A DNA stretch of 64,000 nucleotides from Rheinheimera sp. D18 (GTDB lineage: Bacteria; Pseudomonadota; Gammaproteobacteria; Enterobacterales; Alteromonadaceae), in NCBI RefSeq assembly GCF_004345025.1, contig NZ_CP037745.1:2418001-2482000 (forward strand), in the 5' to 3' direction. The position numbers were made by a program, and so were the translations under genes. Below the pieces are notes generated by a model. The model did not search any database. It had not been told where the DNA came from and was given only the letters and a program-made list of their open reading frames with translations. Shown here in pieces: positions 54,102-63,971 of the stretch (position 1 is its first letter; the number at the start of each line of letters is the position of its first letter).

Positions 54102-55637
54102 ATGAGCTTTAAACTGAATGTAGTTCCTGGCAGCCTAACATTGGCGCAATTACGTCAAGTGCAACAAGGCCCAGTGACGCTGACATTAGACGACTCTGCA
54201 GTCGCCGGCATTGAGAAATCAGCGGCTTGCGTAGCCGACATTATCAAAAAAAACCGCGTGGTGTATGGCATTAACACGGGTTTTGGTTTGCTAGCCAGCA
54301 CGCGAATTAAAAATGAAGAGCTAGAACTGTTGCAGCGCTCTATTGTGTTATCGCACGCGGCAGGTTTTGGCGAGATAATGGATGACAGCACGGTGCGTCT
54401 ATTAATGGTGCTGAAAATTAACTCATTAGCCCGCGGTTTTTCTGGCATTCGTTTATCGGTAATTAACGCGTTAATTAAGCTAGTTAATGCCGAGGTCTAT
54501 CCCTGCATTCCGAAAAAAGGCTCTGTGGGTGCATCAGGCGATTTAGCGCCATTATCACATATGGTGTTGCCACTAATTGGCGAGGGCGAAGTTAGCTACA
54601 AAGGCCAAATTTACGATGCGGTAGAAGGTTTAGCGCTAGCCGATATGCAGCCTATTACTTTAGCAGCCAAAGAAGGCCTTGCACTGTTAAACGGTACTCA
54701 GGCTTCTACCGCCTTTGCTTTAGAAGGGCTATTTAGAGCTGAAGACTTATTTGCGGCTGGCTGTGTTATTGGCGCCATGAGTGTTGAAGCGGCCATGGGC
54801 AGTCGCTCACCGTTTGATGATCGTATTCACCAAGCACGAGGTCAGCGCGGTCAAATTGACGCGGGTACAATTTATCGTCACTTGCTGGGCAAGAGCTCTG
54901 AAATTGGTGAAGCACATCAAAATTGTGAAAAAGTACAAGACCCATACAGCTTGCGCTGCCAACCACAAGTAATGGGCGCTTGTTTAACACAAATTCGCCA
55001 CGCGGCGGCCGTGTTAGAAGTTGAAGCTAACGGTGTCACCGATAACCCCTTAGTGTTCGCTGATGATGGCGATATTCTGTCTGGCGGTAATTTCCACGCC
55101 GAGCCTGTAGCGATGGCGGCTGATAACTTAGCGTTAGCTATTGCAGAAATTGGCTCAATATCAGAACGTCGTATGGCGCTATTAATTGATGCTACTTTAA
55201 GCAAGTTACCAGCATTTTTAGTACCTAATGGCGGTGTAAATAGCGGCTTTATGATTGCGCAGGTTACAGCTGCAGCCTTAGCATCGGAGAATAAATCACT
55301 GGCTCACCCGGCGTCAGTTGATAGCTTACCTACCTCAGCTAACCAAGAAGATCATGTGTCAATGGCCACTTTCGCCGCTCGTCGTTTAGCTGATATGGCT
55401 GAAAACACCACCGGCGTATTAGCGGTAGAATATTTAGCGGCAGCTCAAGGTTTAGACTTTAGAGCACCGTTAAAATCAACCGTGGCAATTGAGCAGGCAA
55501 AAGGTTGGTTACGCGAGCAAGTGAGTTTTTATGGTCAAGACCGTTACTTTGCACCAGATATCGAAAAAAGTGCTGAGCTATTGCGTCAACGCCAGCTAAA
55601 TAGTCTTATTCCTGTAAATCTACTGTGTAGTTTCTAA
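54102..55637 (+). CDS. hutH: Histidine ammonia-lyase
   Basis: A 511-residue homotetrameric enzyme that removes ammonia from histidine to give urocanate. The Ala-Ser-Gly triad that self-cyclises to the MIO cofactor is in [20 protein letters not shown] (Ser143-type position). [11 protein letters not shown] near 53 and [16 protein letters not shown] near 280 form the active site. The spacer to hutU is only 4 bases. It ends the hut operon, followed by an unusual set of inverted repeats but no classic T-run terminator on the plus strand. Confidence 0.97.
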   Translation: MSFKLNVVPGSLTLAQLRQVQQGPVTLTLDDSAVAGIEKSAACVADIIKKNRVVYGINTGFGLLASTRIKNEELELLQRSIVLSHAAGFGEIMDDSTVRLLMVLKINSLARGFSGIRLSVINALIKLVNAEVYPCIPKKGSVGASGDLAPLSHMVLPLIGEGEVSYKGQIYDAVEGLALADMQPITLAAKEGLALLNGTQASTAFALEGLFRAEDLFAAGCVIGAMSVEAAMGSRSPFDDRIHQARGQRGQIDAGTIYRHLLGKSSEIGEAHQNCEKVQDPYSLRCQPQVMGACLTQIRHAAAVLEVEANGVTDNPLVFADDGDILSGGNFHAEPVAMAADNLALAIAEIGSISERRMALLIDATLSKLPAFLVPNGGVNSGFMIAQVTAAALASENKSLAHPASVDSLPTSANQEDHVSMATFAARRLADMAENTTGVLAVEYLAAAQGLDFRAPLKSTVAIEQAKGWLREQVSFYGQDRYFAPDIEKSAELLRQRQLNSLIPVNLLCSF

Positions 55638-55644
55638 ATTATAA

Positions 55645-55661
55645 AGCGGCTTCCTGCCGCT
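55645..55661 (+). repeat. Hairpin just downstream of hutH
   Basis: AGCGGC and GCCGCT pair around TTCCT, 7 bases after the hutH stop. It lacks a T-run. The GCTTCCTGCC inside (55649-55658) is also the complement of GGCAGGAAGC at 55706-55715, so two folds compete. Confidence 0.5.
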
Positions 55662-55685
55662 AAAATCATTCTACACTAAGAAAAA

Positions 55686-55704
55686 AGCTGGACGTTGTCC
55701 AGCT
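55686..55704 (-). terminator. Terminator for the membrane Mrr-like gene
   Basis: AGCTGGAC and GTCCAGCT form a perfect 8-pair stem with a 3-base loop, followed on the minus strand by TTTTTTC. It lies about 100 bases after the stop of the gene at 55803. A TATAAT on the minus strand (55716-55721) lies just before it. Confidence 0.8.
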
Positions 55705-55802
55705 AGGCAGGAAGCATTATATCCCTATGTTTTTATTATTTCCTTTCGCAGTCATATTGCCAAAGATGCGAAAAAAAACCCGATGAAAAAGTGATATCAA
55801 TA

Positions 55803-56420
55803 CTAAACTAGCGCAAATTGTTGGGCTTTATCCTGCTTTTGCTGCTTTTTTAAACGCTTTACATCTAACAATTCAATATTTGCTTCGCGTGCAAAAATTC
55901 GGGCCTGGTTACTAAAGCCCAAGTAGCTTACTGCTATACCCATTTTGATATCAGCCGCAAGCATCTGCTGAAACAAGGCTCTAATATGATTAATGTCTAC
56001 CAACTGCTCTTGATGCTGTAAATACACTAACTTCTCAGCCCCGTTACCTTGTAAGCATTTATATTCAGTGCTTACTTTAGCAGACGAAAATAACTTGCCC
56101 TGTTGTAAAAGAAAATCTTCCGCATGTTGCATAAACTGTTGCTGTTTATTTACCGTTGATAAAAAACGGCGCAACGGCCAAGCTAAACCGTTTATTTTGT
56201 GTTGTTGGTCTAACTCAAAAAATGCCATAACATTAAACACTAACGCAGCAATAAACATTAACACAAACACCCACAGCATAAACGCAGACCAAAATGCGGA
56301 TAACACCCAGTTATTGTTACTTAATAACAATGAATGCTCAGCAAATAATAAATATACGGCACCGGCGGCAATACCTAACACAGTACTAACAGACGATACC
56401 AACAACCATTTATTGTTCAT
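55803..56420 (-). CDS. Two-helix membrane protein with degenerate Mrr-like endonuclease domain
   Basis: A 205-residue protein not recognised at full length. Two membrane helices are clear (about 5-27 and 42-70). The C-terminal part (about 97-190) resembles the Mrr/PD-(D/E)xK fold. AEDFLLQQG matches the first helix, and IRALFQQMLAADIKMGIAVS plus GFSNQARIFAREANIELLD match the typical end (GxxxTxGGFxxxAxxxAxxxxIxLxD). The central catalytic positions, a GxD and a QxK, are not seen; the QxK region reads LVYLQHQEQ. It is therefore probably not a nuclease but a binding domain at the inner face of the membrane. The assignment is by eye and should be tested with profile searches. Confidence 0.55.
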   Translation of the reverse strand: MNNKWLLVSSVSTVLGIAAGAVYLLFAEHSLLLSNNNWVLSAFWSAFMLWVFVLMFIAALVFNVMAFFELDQQHKINGLAWPLRRFLSTVNKQQQFMQHAEDFLLQQGKLFSSAKVSTEYKCLQGNGAEKLVYLQHQEQLVDINHIRALFQQMLAADIKMGIAVSYLGFSNQARIFAREANIELLDVKRLKKQQKQDKAQQFALV

Positions 56421-56530
56421 TACACCCTCAACGCTAAAGTGCTGAAGTGCAGATTAAGCGCTAACAAGAACAAATTCTTAATAACAAACTGATAAATACC
56501 TTATAAAGGTAAAAATTGGTTAGATATGCA

Positions 56531-57337
56531 TCAAAAGCAGTAAGCTAATGCGTCACCAGCTGATATAAAGCGATATTGAAAGTTATACTGGGTAATAAAT
56601 TTTTGCGAGTTTACATAACGTTGTGACAACGTTTCTGGCACAAACTGAACTTGCGTACCGGCCAGATCGGTAGCACGCTGATAAAAGTCTCGCCGTGATA
56701 GTTTTACCGGACAACTAAGATTATAGATTGCGGATTGCCAATGCTCTGTTGGTAAAATAGATTGCACTGCGCCAATAATATCAACAGCGTGAACCATATT
56801 TATTAATCCGTTAGGATCGGGTAAGGTTTTATTGGCAACAAAACGGCCAGGATGACGCCCAGGGCCCATCAAACCGGCTAAACGTAATGTGATACAGCGC
56901 GGAAATTGCTGTAAAGCTTTTTCTCCAGCAACAAGCAACTGCACTCTAGGCAAAGATTCTAATAAAAGACTGTTTTCATCAACATTACCATCTAAGCCTT
57001 GATAAATCCCGGTCGAGCTAAAGTGGATCAGCGCTTTGCTGCCTGCTTTAGTAATAATACTGTTCAGCTGCTGCAGTGACTTAACATAACTATTTGTGCC
57101 CGACTGCTGCCCCGGCGCTATCGCACAGATCACCACTGCATTACTAAATGCGTCTGCTACATTTTCAGGGCAATTGTCTTGCAGGTTTAAATCGAGTACC
57201 AGCCCTTTGACACCGGCCGGCAAATTAACCAGCGATTGTGCGTTTCGTCTAGTGACAACTAATTGATGTCCATCAGCACACAGTGCTACTGCTAACTGTT
57301 GCCCTAACCAGCCATAACCAACAATAACAATTTTCAC
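56531..57337 (-). CDS. NAD(P)-binding SDR-type reductase, YeeZ-like
   Basis: A 268-residue protein of the extended Rossmann type, like E. coli YeeZ. The nucleotide motif IVGYGWLGQQLAVAL is at residues 4-18. LIHFSSTGIYQGLDG near 104-118 carries the Ser/Tyr-like active-site region, with Tyr-xxx-Lys not clearly preserved. LRLAGLMGPGRHPGRF near 151 is the substrate loop seen in the family. The reaction is not known. It begins at GTG and overlaps the stop of the GNAT-thioesterase gene (GTGA), so it is coupled to that operon. Confidence 0.75.
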   Translation of the reverse strand: MKIVIVGYGWLGQQLAVALCADGHQLVVTRRNAQSLVNLPAGVKGLVLDLNLQDNCPENVADAFSNAVVICAIAPGQQSGTNSYVKSLQQLNSIITKAGSKALIHFSSTGIYQGLDGNVDENSLLLESLPRVQLLVAGEKALQQFPRCITLRLAGLMGPGRHPGRFVANKTLPDPNGLINMVHAVDIIGAVQSILPTEHWQSAIYNLSCPVKLSRRDFYQRATDLAGTQVQFVPETLSQRYVNSQKFITQYNFQYRFISAGDALAYCF

Positions 57338-58245
57338 TTTACCGTTCCTTTAACCGGTAACACAGCATAGCGGCCAGTAAACTCAGCAGCGAGCTTATCA
57401 GCTGAATAAATAGCCACCTTAATTTTCTGCAGCACTTTTTGTCCTTCAGACAACGGGTTAAGATCACCAATGCAGTTTTGTAATACACAACGCGCCTGCG
57501 GCAGTTCGGCTACCGGTTTAAAGTACTTTATTGTGCCTTCAGCTAATACTTGGTCGCCCTGCAAACCTAGTGCTTGCAGTTGCAAGTACAACATGCCCCA
57601 ACCGGTAAGCGTGGCCAAAGCGTAAATACTGCCGGCAAACATGGTGTGATGTAAATTAATATTAGGCGCTAGAGGCGCATTGCAGCGCAGCTCATTACCG
57701 TTAAAACTAGCTATGGTTAGCTGCATATATTGGCTTAGTGGAATGGTCCTTTGCCAAGTATCGTTAAGCTGATGGCACCATAGCTGATGCTGTGTACTGT
57801 TAGTTAAACAGACCAATTTATGCATCACTGAATGCGCTATCCCGAACTGTTCTGGTGCTGGCGCAATTAATTTATAACCATAATTTTTATAAAATGGTAG
57901 CGCGGTTTCCCTCGCGTTTAGCTGCACGCGCTGACACTGCCACAGCACCGCTTGCGCTTCTAACCCCGCTAAAATACGGCTACCAACACCTTTGCCTTGA
58001 TACTCATCAGCTACTGCCATATAACGGACTTGAGCTGTCTCACTGTCTATTTTATGCAAACGTCCCACGCCAGCAATAACACCGGCATTGTTCACTAGCA
58101 TTAGATGGTAAGCTGCTTGCTCTAGCTGATCTTGTTCAGAGCCTACTGGTTGCCGCCATGGTGCGCGCAATATTTGCCAGCGCAAATGATAATAACTTTG
58201 CCATTCTTGTTCTGTGACGGGCGAACGTAATTGCCAGTGGCGCAT
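57334..58245 (-). CDS. GNAT acetyltransferase/hotdog thioesterase fusion, YiiD-like
   Basis: A 303-residue fusion. The N-terminal GNAT domain (about 1-145) has YHLRWQILRAPWRQPVGSEQ and the acetyl-CoA loop VADEYQGKGVGSRILAGLEA (about 77-96). The C-terminal hotdog thioesterase-like domain (about 155-300) contains NINLHHTMFAGSIYALATLT. It has the same architecture and neighbours (dtd, yihY) as E. coli YiiD, which as I recall has been described as a malonyl-ACP decarboxylase (MadA) helping start fatty-acid synthesis. That activity here is inference. Confidence 0.82.
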   Translation of the reverse strand: MRHWQLRSPVTEQEWQSYYHLRWQILRAPWRQPVGSEQDQLEQAAYHLMLVNNAGVIAGVGRLHKIDSETAQVRYMAVADEYQGKGVGSRILAGLEAQAVLWQCQRVQLNARETALPFYKNYGYKLIAPAPEQFGIAHSVMHKLVCLTNSTQHQLWCHQLNDTWQRTIPLSQYMQLTIASFNGNELRCNAPLAPNINLHHTMFAGSIYALATLTGWGMLYLQLQALGLQGDQVLAEGTIKYFKPVAELPQARCVLQNCIGDLNPLSEGQKVLQKIKVAIYSADKLAAEFTGRYAVLPVKGTVK

Positions 58246-58263
58246 AAAGCTGATTCCGAAAAG

Positions 58264-58701
58264 TTAGTTTGACAGTAAAAATGTTACCGGCCCATCATTA
58301 ACCAAGCTGACTTGCATGTCAGCACCAAACTGGCCAGTAGCCACCTCTAAACCCAAAGCTTGGCATCGGGTAATAAAATCCTGATAATATTGCCATGCTT
58401 TATCTGGCGTTGCCGCGGGCGTAAAACTGGGGCGTAAACCGGACTGCGTATCAGCAGCGAGTGTAAACTGCGACACCACTAATAAGCTGCCTTTCACCTG
58501 CTGTACGTTTAAATTCATCTTGCCGTTATCATCAGCAAACACACGATAATGACAAACCTTGTGTACCAGTTTAGCTAATTCAGCGTCACTATCGGTTGCT
58601 TCAACACCCAGCAGCACTAATAAGCCATGCTGTATTTTACCAATAATGACATTATCTACGGTCACTGAAGCCTGTTTTACTCTTTGTATAAGTGCCTTCA
58701 T
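58264..58701 (-). CDS. dtd: D-aminoacyl-tRNA deacylase
   Basis: A 145-residue homodimeric enzyme that frees D-amino acids (and glycine) wrongly attached to tRNA. It begins [20 protein letters not shown]. The cross-subunit Gly-cisPro motif appears as NDGPVTFLL near the C-terminus. [20 protein letters not shown] (about residues 77-96) is the active-site Thr region, and its SQFTL is invariant. It is 2 bases after yihY. Confidence 0.96.
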   Translation of the reverse strand: MKALIQRVKQASVTVDNVIIGKIQHGLLVLLGVEATDSDAELAKLVHKVCHYRVFADDNGKMNLNVQQVKGSLLVVSQFTLAADTQSGLRPSFTPAATPDKAWQYYQDFITRCQALGLEVATGQFGADMQVSLVNDGPVTFLLSN

Positions 58702-58703
58702 TG

Positions 58704-59615
58704 TTACACCACGTCTTTATGTTGTGGTTCGTCCATTACTGAATCGCTAGTAATTTGATCAGGATCGTCGGCATCCGGGCGTTCAGTATCTGCAGCCAGC
58801 TGCTGCAATAATGCGGTAAGCTCAGCACCAAGCAGTACCACTAACCACGACATATAAACCCAGACAAATAAAATAGGCACCAGCGCCAGCGCACCATAAA
58901 TAGTGTCGTAGGATGGAAAGTGTGTCACATAAAAGGCAAAACCGCGTTTCGACAGCTCAAATAAAACCGTAGCCAATAGTGCGCCAGCAATAGCATGGCG
59001 AGCTCTCACTTTAATATTTGGTACCACTAGATATAAAATAAAGAATGCTAATAACGACATCAACGATGGCAAGGTACCAAGCAGTAATGTTGAAAAGCCA
59101 GGCGTATAGTCATCAGCAAAACGGGTTAATCCAACCAAATATGAACTCAGCGCAATAGACGAGCCAAACAAAATTGGCCCGAGCGTTAATATCATCCAAT
59201 AAATAGAAAAGGAAATAATCGGTCTTGGCCGTTTGGTTACGCGCCAAATTTTATTCAGCGTTTTATCAATGTTATTAATTAATAGCAGCGCGACGATCAC
59301 TAAAGCAAACACGCCTACCGCTGTCATGCCACCGGTATTACCAATAAACTGGCTAATATATTGCTGAATTTCTTCACCGCGCGATGGAATAACATTAGCA
59401 TAAACAAAGGCTTCAATATTTTGGCGAAACGCACTAAACATTGGGAATGCGCGCAACATAGTAAACATTACCGCAATAAATGGCACCAATGATAATAACG
59501 AGATATAGGCAAGATAGCCGCCAATCATAGTGATTTGATCTTGCTGACAACGCTGAATGTACAGTTTAGTAAAGCGTATCGCGTTTTCTAATTTATCTTG
59601 CCAATCAGGGCGCAT
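58704..59615 (-). CDS. yihY: YihY/virulence factor BrkB family membrane protein
   Basis: A 303-residue inner-membrane protein with about six helices. Characteristic segments are [20 protein letters not shown] near 32-51, [19 protein letters not shown] near 111-129 and [20 protein letters not shown] near 215, followed by [20 protein letters not shown]. Once called RNase BN by mistake; the true function is not known. The C-terminal tail is acidic and cytosolic. The order yihY-dtd-yiiD agrees with E. coli. Confidence 0.92.
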   Translation of the reverse strand: MRPDWQDKLENAIRFTKLYIQRCQQDQITMIGGYLAYISLLSLVPFIAVMFTMLRAFPMFSAFRQNIEAFVYANVIPSRGEEIQQYISQFIGNTGGMTAVGVFALVIVALLLINNIDKTLNKIWRVTKRPRPIISFSIYWMILTLGPILFGSSIALSSYLVGLTRFADDYTPGFSTLLLGTLPSLMSLLAFFILYLVVPNIKVRARHAIAGALLATVLFELSKRGFAFYVTHFPSYDTIYGALALVPILFVWVYMSWLVVLLGAELTALLQQLAADTERPDADDPDQITSDSVMDEPQHKDVV

Positions 59616-59702
59616 AAGGTTTCCTTTGTTACAAACACTATCCGAGGATACAAGAAAAGCAGCGCGGCAACCAGTATCCGCACCTCAGTAGATTGTGACA
59701 AT

Positions 59703-59728
59703 AAAAAAGCCGGCACATTGGCCGGCTT
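59703..59728 (-). terminator. typA terminator
   Basis: AAGCCGGC (59707-59714) pairs with GCCGGCTT (59721-59728); on the minus strand six T residues follow. It lies 18 bases after the typA stop. Confidence 0.88.
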
Positions 59729-59745
59729 GTCACTATCTAACAGAA

Positions 59746-61584
59746 TTAATCTGAGTTACCACGATTCGCACGTTTACGGTCATTTTCAGTTAAATGACGC
59801 TTACGTAAACGAATAGACTTAGGCGTTACTTCAACCAATTCATCATCATCAATAAACTCAAGCGCTTGCTCCAGTGTATAACGAATTGGTGGTACTAAAG
59901 TAATGGCTTCGTCAGTACCAGAAGCACGTACGTTAGTTAACTGTTTACCTTTTAAGCAGTTAACTGTTAAGTCATTGCTACGGCTATGAATACCAATAAC
60001 TTGGCCTTCATAAACTTCTTCAGCATGACCTATAAACATACGACCACGTTCCTGCAACGAGAAGATGGCATAACCAGCAGCTTTACCCATAGCGTTTGAA
60101 ATCATTACGCCGTTAGTGCGCTGACCAATAGTGCCGCCTTTATACGGGCCGTAGTGATCAAAGCTGTGGTACATTAAACCAGTACCTGAAGTGATGGTCA
60201 TAAAGTCAGTTCTAAAACCAATTAAACCACGGCTTGGCATCATGAAATCTAAACGAATACGGCCTTTACCATCTGGCTGCATGTTAGTGATTTCCGCTTT
60301 ACGCTCACCCATTTTTTCCATGATTGAACCCTGATGCTTCTCTTCACAGTCAATGGTAACGTTTTCCATTGGCTCCATTTTCACATCATCGATCACTTTC
60401 ATGATTACTTCTGGACGCGATACAGCCAATTCATAACCTTCACGACGCATACTTTCAATTAATACGCTTAAATGCAATTCGCCACGGCCTGACACACGGA
60501 ATTTATCACCGTCGCCCGTTTCTTCAACTCGTAACGCGACGTTGTGTTTTAACTCTGACTGTAAGCGATCTAAAATTTGACGTGAGGTAACGAACTTACC
60601 TTCTTTACCAGCAAAAGGTGAGGTATTAACTTGGAACGTCATTGTTACCGTAGGCTCATCAATGGTTAATGGCGGTAACGCTTCAGGTTTAGTGGTAGTA
60701 CAAATGGTGTCAGAAATTTTCAGCTCGCCTAAACCGGTAAAGGCAACAATGTCACCCGCGGTGGCTTCTTCAATTTCAACACGCTCTAAACCTAAGTAAC
60801 CAAATACTTGGCCAACTTTAGCATTACGCTTTTTACCATCAGCACTAAGAATAGTGACTTGCTGGTTTGGCTTTAACGTACCACGCTTAATACGGCCGAT
60901 ACCGATAATGCCTAAGTAGCTAGAATAATCTAACTGAGAAACTTGAATTTGGGTTTCGCCGTTTAGCTCTACTGATGGTGGTGCAACGTGCTTAACAATA
61001 GCGGCGAATAAATCGTCGATATTTTCTTTTTTATCGTTGTAATCTAAGGTTGCCCAACCGTTTAACGCCGATGCGTAAACAATTGGAAAGTCTAACTGTT
61101 CGTCAGTAGCACCTAAGTTGTCGAATAAATCGAATACTTGGTCAATAACCCAATCTGGACGCGCGCCCGGACGGTCAATTTTATTTACTACTACTATTGG
61201 CTTTAAACCATGAGCAAACGCTTTTTGCGTTACAAAACGTGTTTGCGGCATTGGGCCATCAACCGCATCAACCAGTAATAATACTGAGTCGGCCATTGAT
61301 AGTACACGCTCAACCTCGCCACCGAAGTCGGCGTGGCCCGGTGTATCAAGAATGTTAATGTGATAGCCATTCCAGCGTACCGAGGTGTTTTTCGCTAGGA
61401 TAGTTATACCACGTTCAGATTCCTGCGCATCAGAGTCCATCATGCGCTCTTGTAATTTAGCGCGAGCATCAAAAGTGCCTGATTGCTGTAATAGTTTATC
61501 AACCAAGGTTGTTTTACCGTGGTCAACGTGAGCAATAATGGCAATATTGCGCAGTTTATCTAAATTTGTTGCAGTAACGCTCAT
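59746..61584 (-). CDS. typA: Translational GTPase BipA/TypA
   Basis: A 612-residue ribosome-associated GTPase that assists 50S assembly and stress or cold adaptation. Start set at ATG 61582-61584 ([20 protein letters not shown]), with AGAGG upstream; the longer frame adds 16 residues without homology. G1 is [12 protein letters not shown], the effector G2 SERGITI, G3 [14 protein letters not shown], and G4 VVNKIDRP. Domain III, an EF-G-like domain V and the unique C-terminal domain follow, with a Lys/Arg-rich end ([16 protein letters not shown]). Divergent from glnA as in E. coli. Confidence 0.97.
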   Translation of the reverse strand: MSVTATNLDKLRNIAIIAHVDHGKTTLVDKLLQQSGTFDARAKLQERMMDSDAQESERGITILAKNTSVRWNGYHINILDTPGHADFGGEVERVLSMADSVLLLVDAVDGPMPQTRFVTQKAFAHGLKPIVVVNKIDRPGARPDWVIDQVFDLFDNLGATDEQLDFPIVYASALNGWATLDYNDKKENIDDLFAAIVKHVAPPSVELNGETQIQVSQLDYSSYLGIIGIGRIKRGTLKPNQQVTILSADGKKRNAKVGQVFGYLGLERVEIEEATAGDIVAFTGLGELKISDTICTTTKPEALPPLTIDEPTVTMTFQVNTSPFAGKEGKFVTSRQILDRLQSELKHNVALRVEETGDGDKFRVSGRGELHLSVLIESMRREGYELAVSRPEVIMKVIDDVKMEPMENVTIDCEEKHQGSIMEKMGERKAEITNMQPDGKGRIRLDFMMPSRGLIGFRTDFMTITSGTGLMYHSFDHYGPYKGGTIGQRTNGVMISNAMGKAAGYAIFSLQERGRMFIGHAEEVYEGQVIGIHSRSNDLTVNCLKGKQLTNVRASGTDEAITLVPPIRYTLEQALEFIDDDELVEVTPKSIRLRKRHLTENDRKRANRGNSD

Positions 61585-61779
61585 GTAAACTATCCTCTGT
61601 GGCACTAGATGACCATAATGACCACCAGGCAAAACTAACTGAAACTTAAGGGCGCATATTCTACTCTTTTTTTATACAGAAAGAAAAACTGCAACAGCAG
61701 TTTTAGCAATTTATTTTTTAGCAGTGCGTTAATGTATCGTTATTAGCCTTGTGCATACGCACCTAAAAAGAGCAACGGC

Positions 61780-61795
61780 GCACCAAAATAGTGCA
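61780..61795 (+). promoter_or_regulatory. NtrC-like binding site upstream of glnA
   Basis: GCACCAAAATAGTGCA fits the NtrC pattern GCAC(C/T)-N5-(G/A)GTGC. It lies about 80 bases upstream of the sigma-54 promoter, a normal enhancer distance. A second GTGC-N4-GCAC motif of the reverse order is at 61751-61762. Confidence 0.6.
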
Positions 61796-61856
61796 AACTA
61801 ATATGGGCTTTAATTGGAAATTCAAACATAACACTTATTATCAATAGGTTACATGT

Positions 61857-61873
61857 TTGGCATATAACTAGCA
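61857..61873 (+). promoter_or_regulatory. Sigma-54 promoter of glnA
   Basis: TTGGCATATAACTAGCA has the GG (-24) and GC (-12) doublets with exactly 10 bases between, fitting TTGGCAC-N5-TTGCA. A start near 61884 leaves a leader of about 42 bases. With the NtrC-like site this is the nitrogen-regulated promoter expected for glnA. The rest of the gap 61585-61925 holds the divergent typA promoter region; I see nothing else firm in it. Confidence 0.75.
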
Positions 61874-61925
61874 TTAAACAAATGACTGTAGTAAGTAGCT
61901 AAAAACTAATTAATTGGAGGAATGC

Positions 61926-63335
61926 ATGTCTGCATCATCTGTACTGAGTTTAATGAAAGAAAATGAAGTTAAGTTTGTAGATTTACGTTTTACCGACACT
62001 AAGGGTAAAGAGCAGCACCTTACCATTCCAGCTAACCAGATTAATGAAGACTTTTTTGAAGACGGGAAAATGTTTGACGGCTCGTCAATGGCTGGCTGGA
62101 AAGGCATAAACGACTCAGACATGATTTTAATGCCCGACACCAGCACCGCGGTGTTAGATCCGTTTTTTGAAGAAACCACATTAATTATTACCTGTGATGT
62201 TATTGAACCAAGCACTATGCAAGGGTATGACCGTGACCCTCGTTCTATTGCTAAACGCTCGGAAGAATACCTAAAGTCGACCGGTATTGCCGACACTGCG
62301 CTGTTCGGCCCAGAGCCAGAGTTTTTTATGTTTGACGACATTCGCTTTGAAACCAATATGTCAGGGTCTTTCTTCAAAATTAACTCCACTGAAGCGGCTT
62401 GGAACTCAGGCACGAGTTACGAAGAGGGCAATAAAGGCCACCGTCCAAGCGTAAAAGGCGGTTATTTTCCGCTGCCACCAGTAGACTCAAGCCACGATAT
62501 TCGCAGCGCTATGTGTATGGTGCTAGAGGAAATGGGGCAAACAGTTGAAGCTCATCATCATGAAGTAGCTACTGCTGGACAAAACGAAATTGCTACTAAA
62601 TTTAATAGCTTAACAAAAAAGGCAGATGAAACTCAGCAGCTAAAGTATGTAGTACAAAACGTTGCTCACCTGTATGGTAAAACCGTTACCTTTATGCCAA
62701 AACCACTGGTTGGCGATAACGGTTCAGGCATGCACTGCCATCAATCATTAGTTAAAAACGGCGTCAACTTATTTGCTGGTGATAAATATGCTGGCTTGTC
62801 AGAATTAGCGCTGTACTACATTGGTGGTTTAATTAAACATGCTAAAGCGTTAAATGCGTTTACCAACCCATCAACTAACTCATACAAACGTTTAGTGCCT
62901 CACTACGAAGCGCCGGTAATGTTAGCGTACTCGGCGCGTAACCGCTCAGCATCTATTCGTATTCCGTTAGTGTCTAGTGCTAAAGCACGCCGTATTGAAT
63001 GTCGCTTTCCAGATCCAGCGGCTAACCCATACCTGGCTTTTGCTGCCCAGTTAATGGCAGGCTTAGACGGTATTCAAAATAAAATTCATCCTGGCGATGC
63101 CATGGATAAAGATTTATATGACTTGCCAGCAGAAGAAGCAGCGAATATTCCTAAGGTAGCCAGTACATTGGAAGAGGCGCTAAACGAGTTAGATAAAAAC
63201 CGCGCAATATTTACTAAAGGCGGCGTTATGTCTGATGCAATGATCGATGCTTACATCGGTATCAAACGTGCCGAAGCCCTAAGAGTAGCTGTAGCTGTTC
63301 ATCCATTAGAATTTGAACTTTACTATAGCGTTTAA
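61926..63335 (+). CDS. glnA: Glutamine synthetase type I
   Basis: A 469-residue dodecameric enzyme that joins ammonia and glutamate with ATP. Start set at ATG 61926 with GGAGG 7 bases upstream; the TTG four codons earlier is not used. The length equals E. coli. The motifs [19 protein letters not shown] (about 49-67), GPEPEFFMF near 127 (Glu metal ligands), [20 protein letters not shown] near 207, and [17 protein letters not shown] near 260 are complete. The adenylylation Tyr region reads [11 protein letters not shown] near 395, so GlnE control is expected. GlnD from this window signals to it through PII. Confidence 0.98.
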   Translation: MSASSVLSLMKENEVKFVDLRFTDTKGKEQHLTIPANQINEDFFEDGKMFDGSSMAGWKGINDSDMILMPDTSTAVLDPFFEETTLIITCDVIEPSTMQGYDRDPRSIAKRSEEYLKSTGIADTALFGPEPEFFMFDDIRFETNMSGSFFKINSTEAAWNSGTSYEEGNKGHRPSVKGGYFPLPPVDSSHDIRSAMCMVLEEMGQTVEAHHHEVATAGQNEIATKFNSLTKKADETQQLKYVVQNVAHLYGKTVTFMPKPLVGDNGSGMHCHQSLVKNGVNLFAGDKYAGLSELALYYIGGLIKHAKALNAFTNPSTNSYKRLVPHYEAPVMLAYSARNRSASIRIPLVSSAKARRIECRFPDPAANPYLAFAAQLMAGLDGIQNKIHPGDAMDKDLYDLPAEEAANIPKVASTLEEALNELDKNRAIFTKGGVMSDAMIDAYIGIKRAEALRVAVAVHPLEFELYYSV

Positions 63336-63352
63336 GCTACTGGTTCAATATG

Positions 63353-63377
63353 AAGCTCACTACGGTGAGCTTTTTTT
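63353..63377 (+). terminator. glnA terminator
   Basis: AAGCTCAC, TACG loop and GTGAGCTT with seven T residues, 17 bases after the glnA stop. The NtrBC genes, if near, would need readthrough or their own promoter. Confidence 0.9.
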
Positions 63378-63452
63378 GTAGAAAAATAATACAAAACACG
63401 TTAAAGTAGCGGCCAATAAAACAATAATAATAAAATGCAAATGGACGCAGTT

Positions 63453-63971
63453 ATGAATAAAATAGGATTTGTTTTAATATTATTGCTAGCAAGCAGCGCG
63501 CTATATGCTCAGGACAATAAAAAGGTTTTTGTTACCAAAGACGCTAATGGTGTTATAGTGTTTTCTGATAGCCCGCAAGCTGGTGCTGAAGAGCTTAACC
63601 TATCAAGTCGAGCCAACATCATGGCTGCGACAGATCCAACCTTACCTGCACGTAAACCTCCAGCCAAAGAACCCTATACGGTAGATATTGCCCAGCCTGA
63701 AGACCAAGCCACAGTGCGTGACAACACTGGCTCTGTTTATGTAACCGGTAAAATTGGTCCGATGTTTGAACGCGGCCTGCGAGTGCGGTTATTGGTAGAT
63801 GGCCAACCTCTAGCAGAGCCGCAAAGTAATGCGGTATTTATATTACGCGATATTGAGCGCGGCGAACATAAATTACAAATGGAACTGTTTGATCAGCAAG
63901 GTAAAGTTATTGCCACTAGCCCGGTTACAACATTCTACTTACACAGAACGTCAACAATATCGGCTAACTAA
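63453..63971 (+). CDS. DUF4124 exported protein
   Basis: A 172-residue exported protein. Start set at ATG 63453 (MNKIGFVLILLLASSALYAQ), which is a full signal peptide with a cut after LYA; the earlier ATG at 63435 would add six polar residues. A DUF4124 domain (about 22-65) shows KVFVTKDANGVIVFSDSPQA, the family pattern VYKWxDxxGxxxFSDxP. A C-terminal Ig-like or beta-sandwich part (about 80-170) follows, ending TTFYLHRT. It is a common neighbour of glnA in gammaproteobacteria. Function unknown. Confidence 0.82.
   Translation: MNKIGFVLILLLASSALYAQDNKKVFVTKDANGVIVFSDSPQAGAEELNLSSRANIMAATDPTLPARKPPAKEPYTVDIAQPEDQATVRDNTGSVYVTGKIGPMFERGLRVRLLVDGQPLAEPQSNAVFILRDIERGEHKLQMELFDQQGKVIATSPVTTFYLHRTSTISAN

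Noticed and set aside
56505..56519. Small palindrome TACCTT-N3-AAGGTA as terminator of the YeeZ-like gene
   Set aside because: Only six AU-rich pairs and a broken T-run (TTTATC); too weak to annotate.
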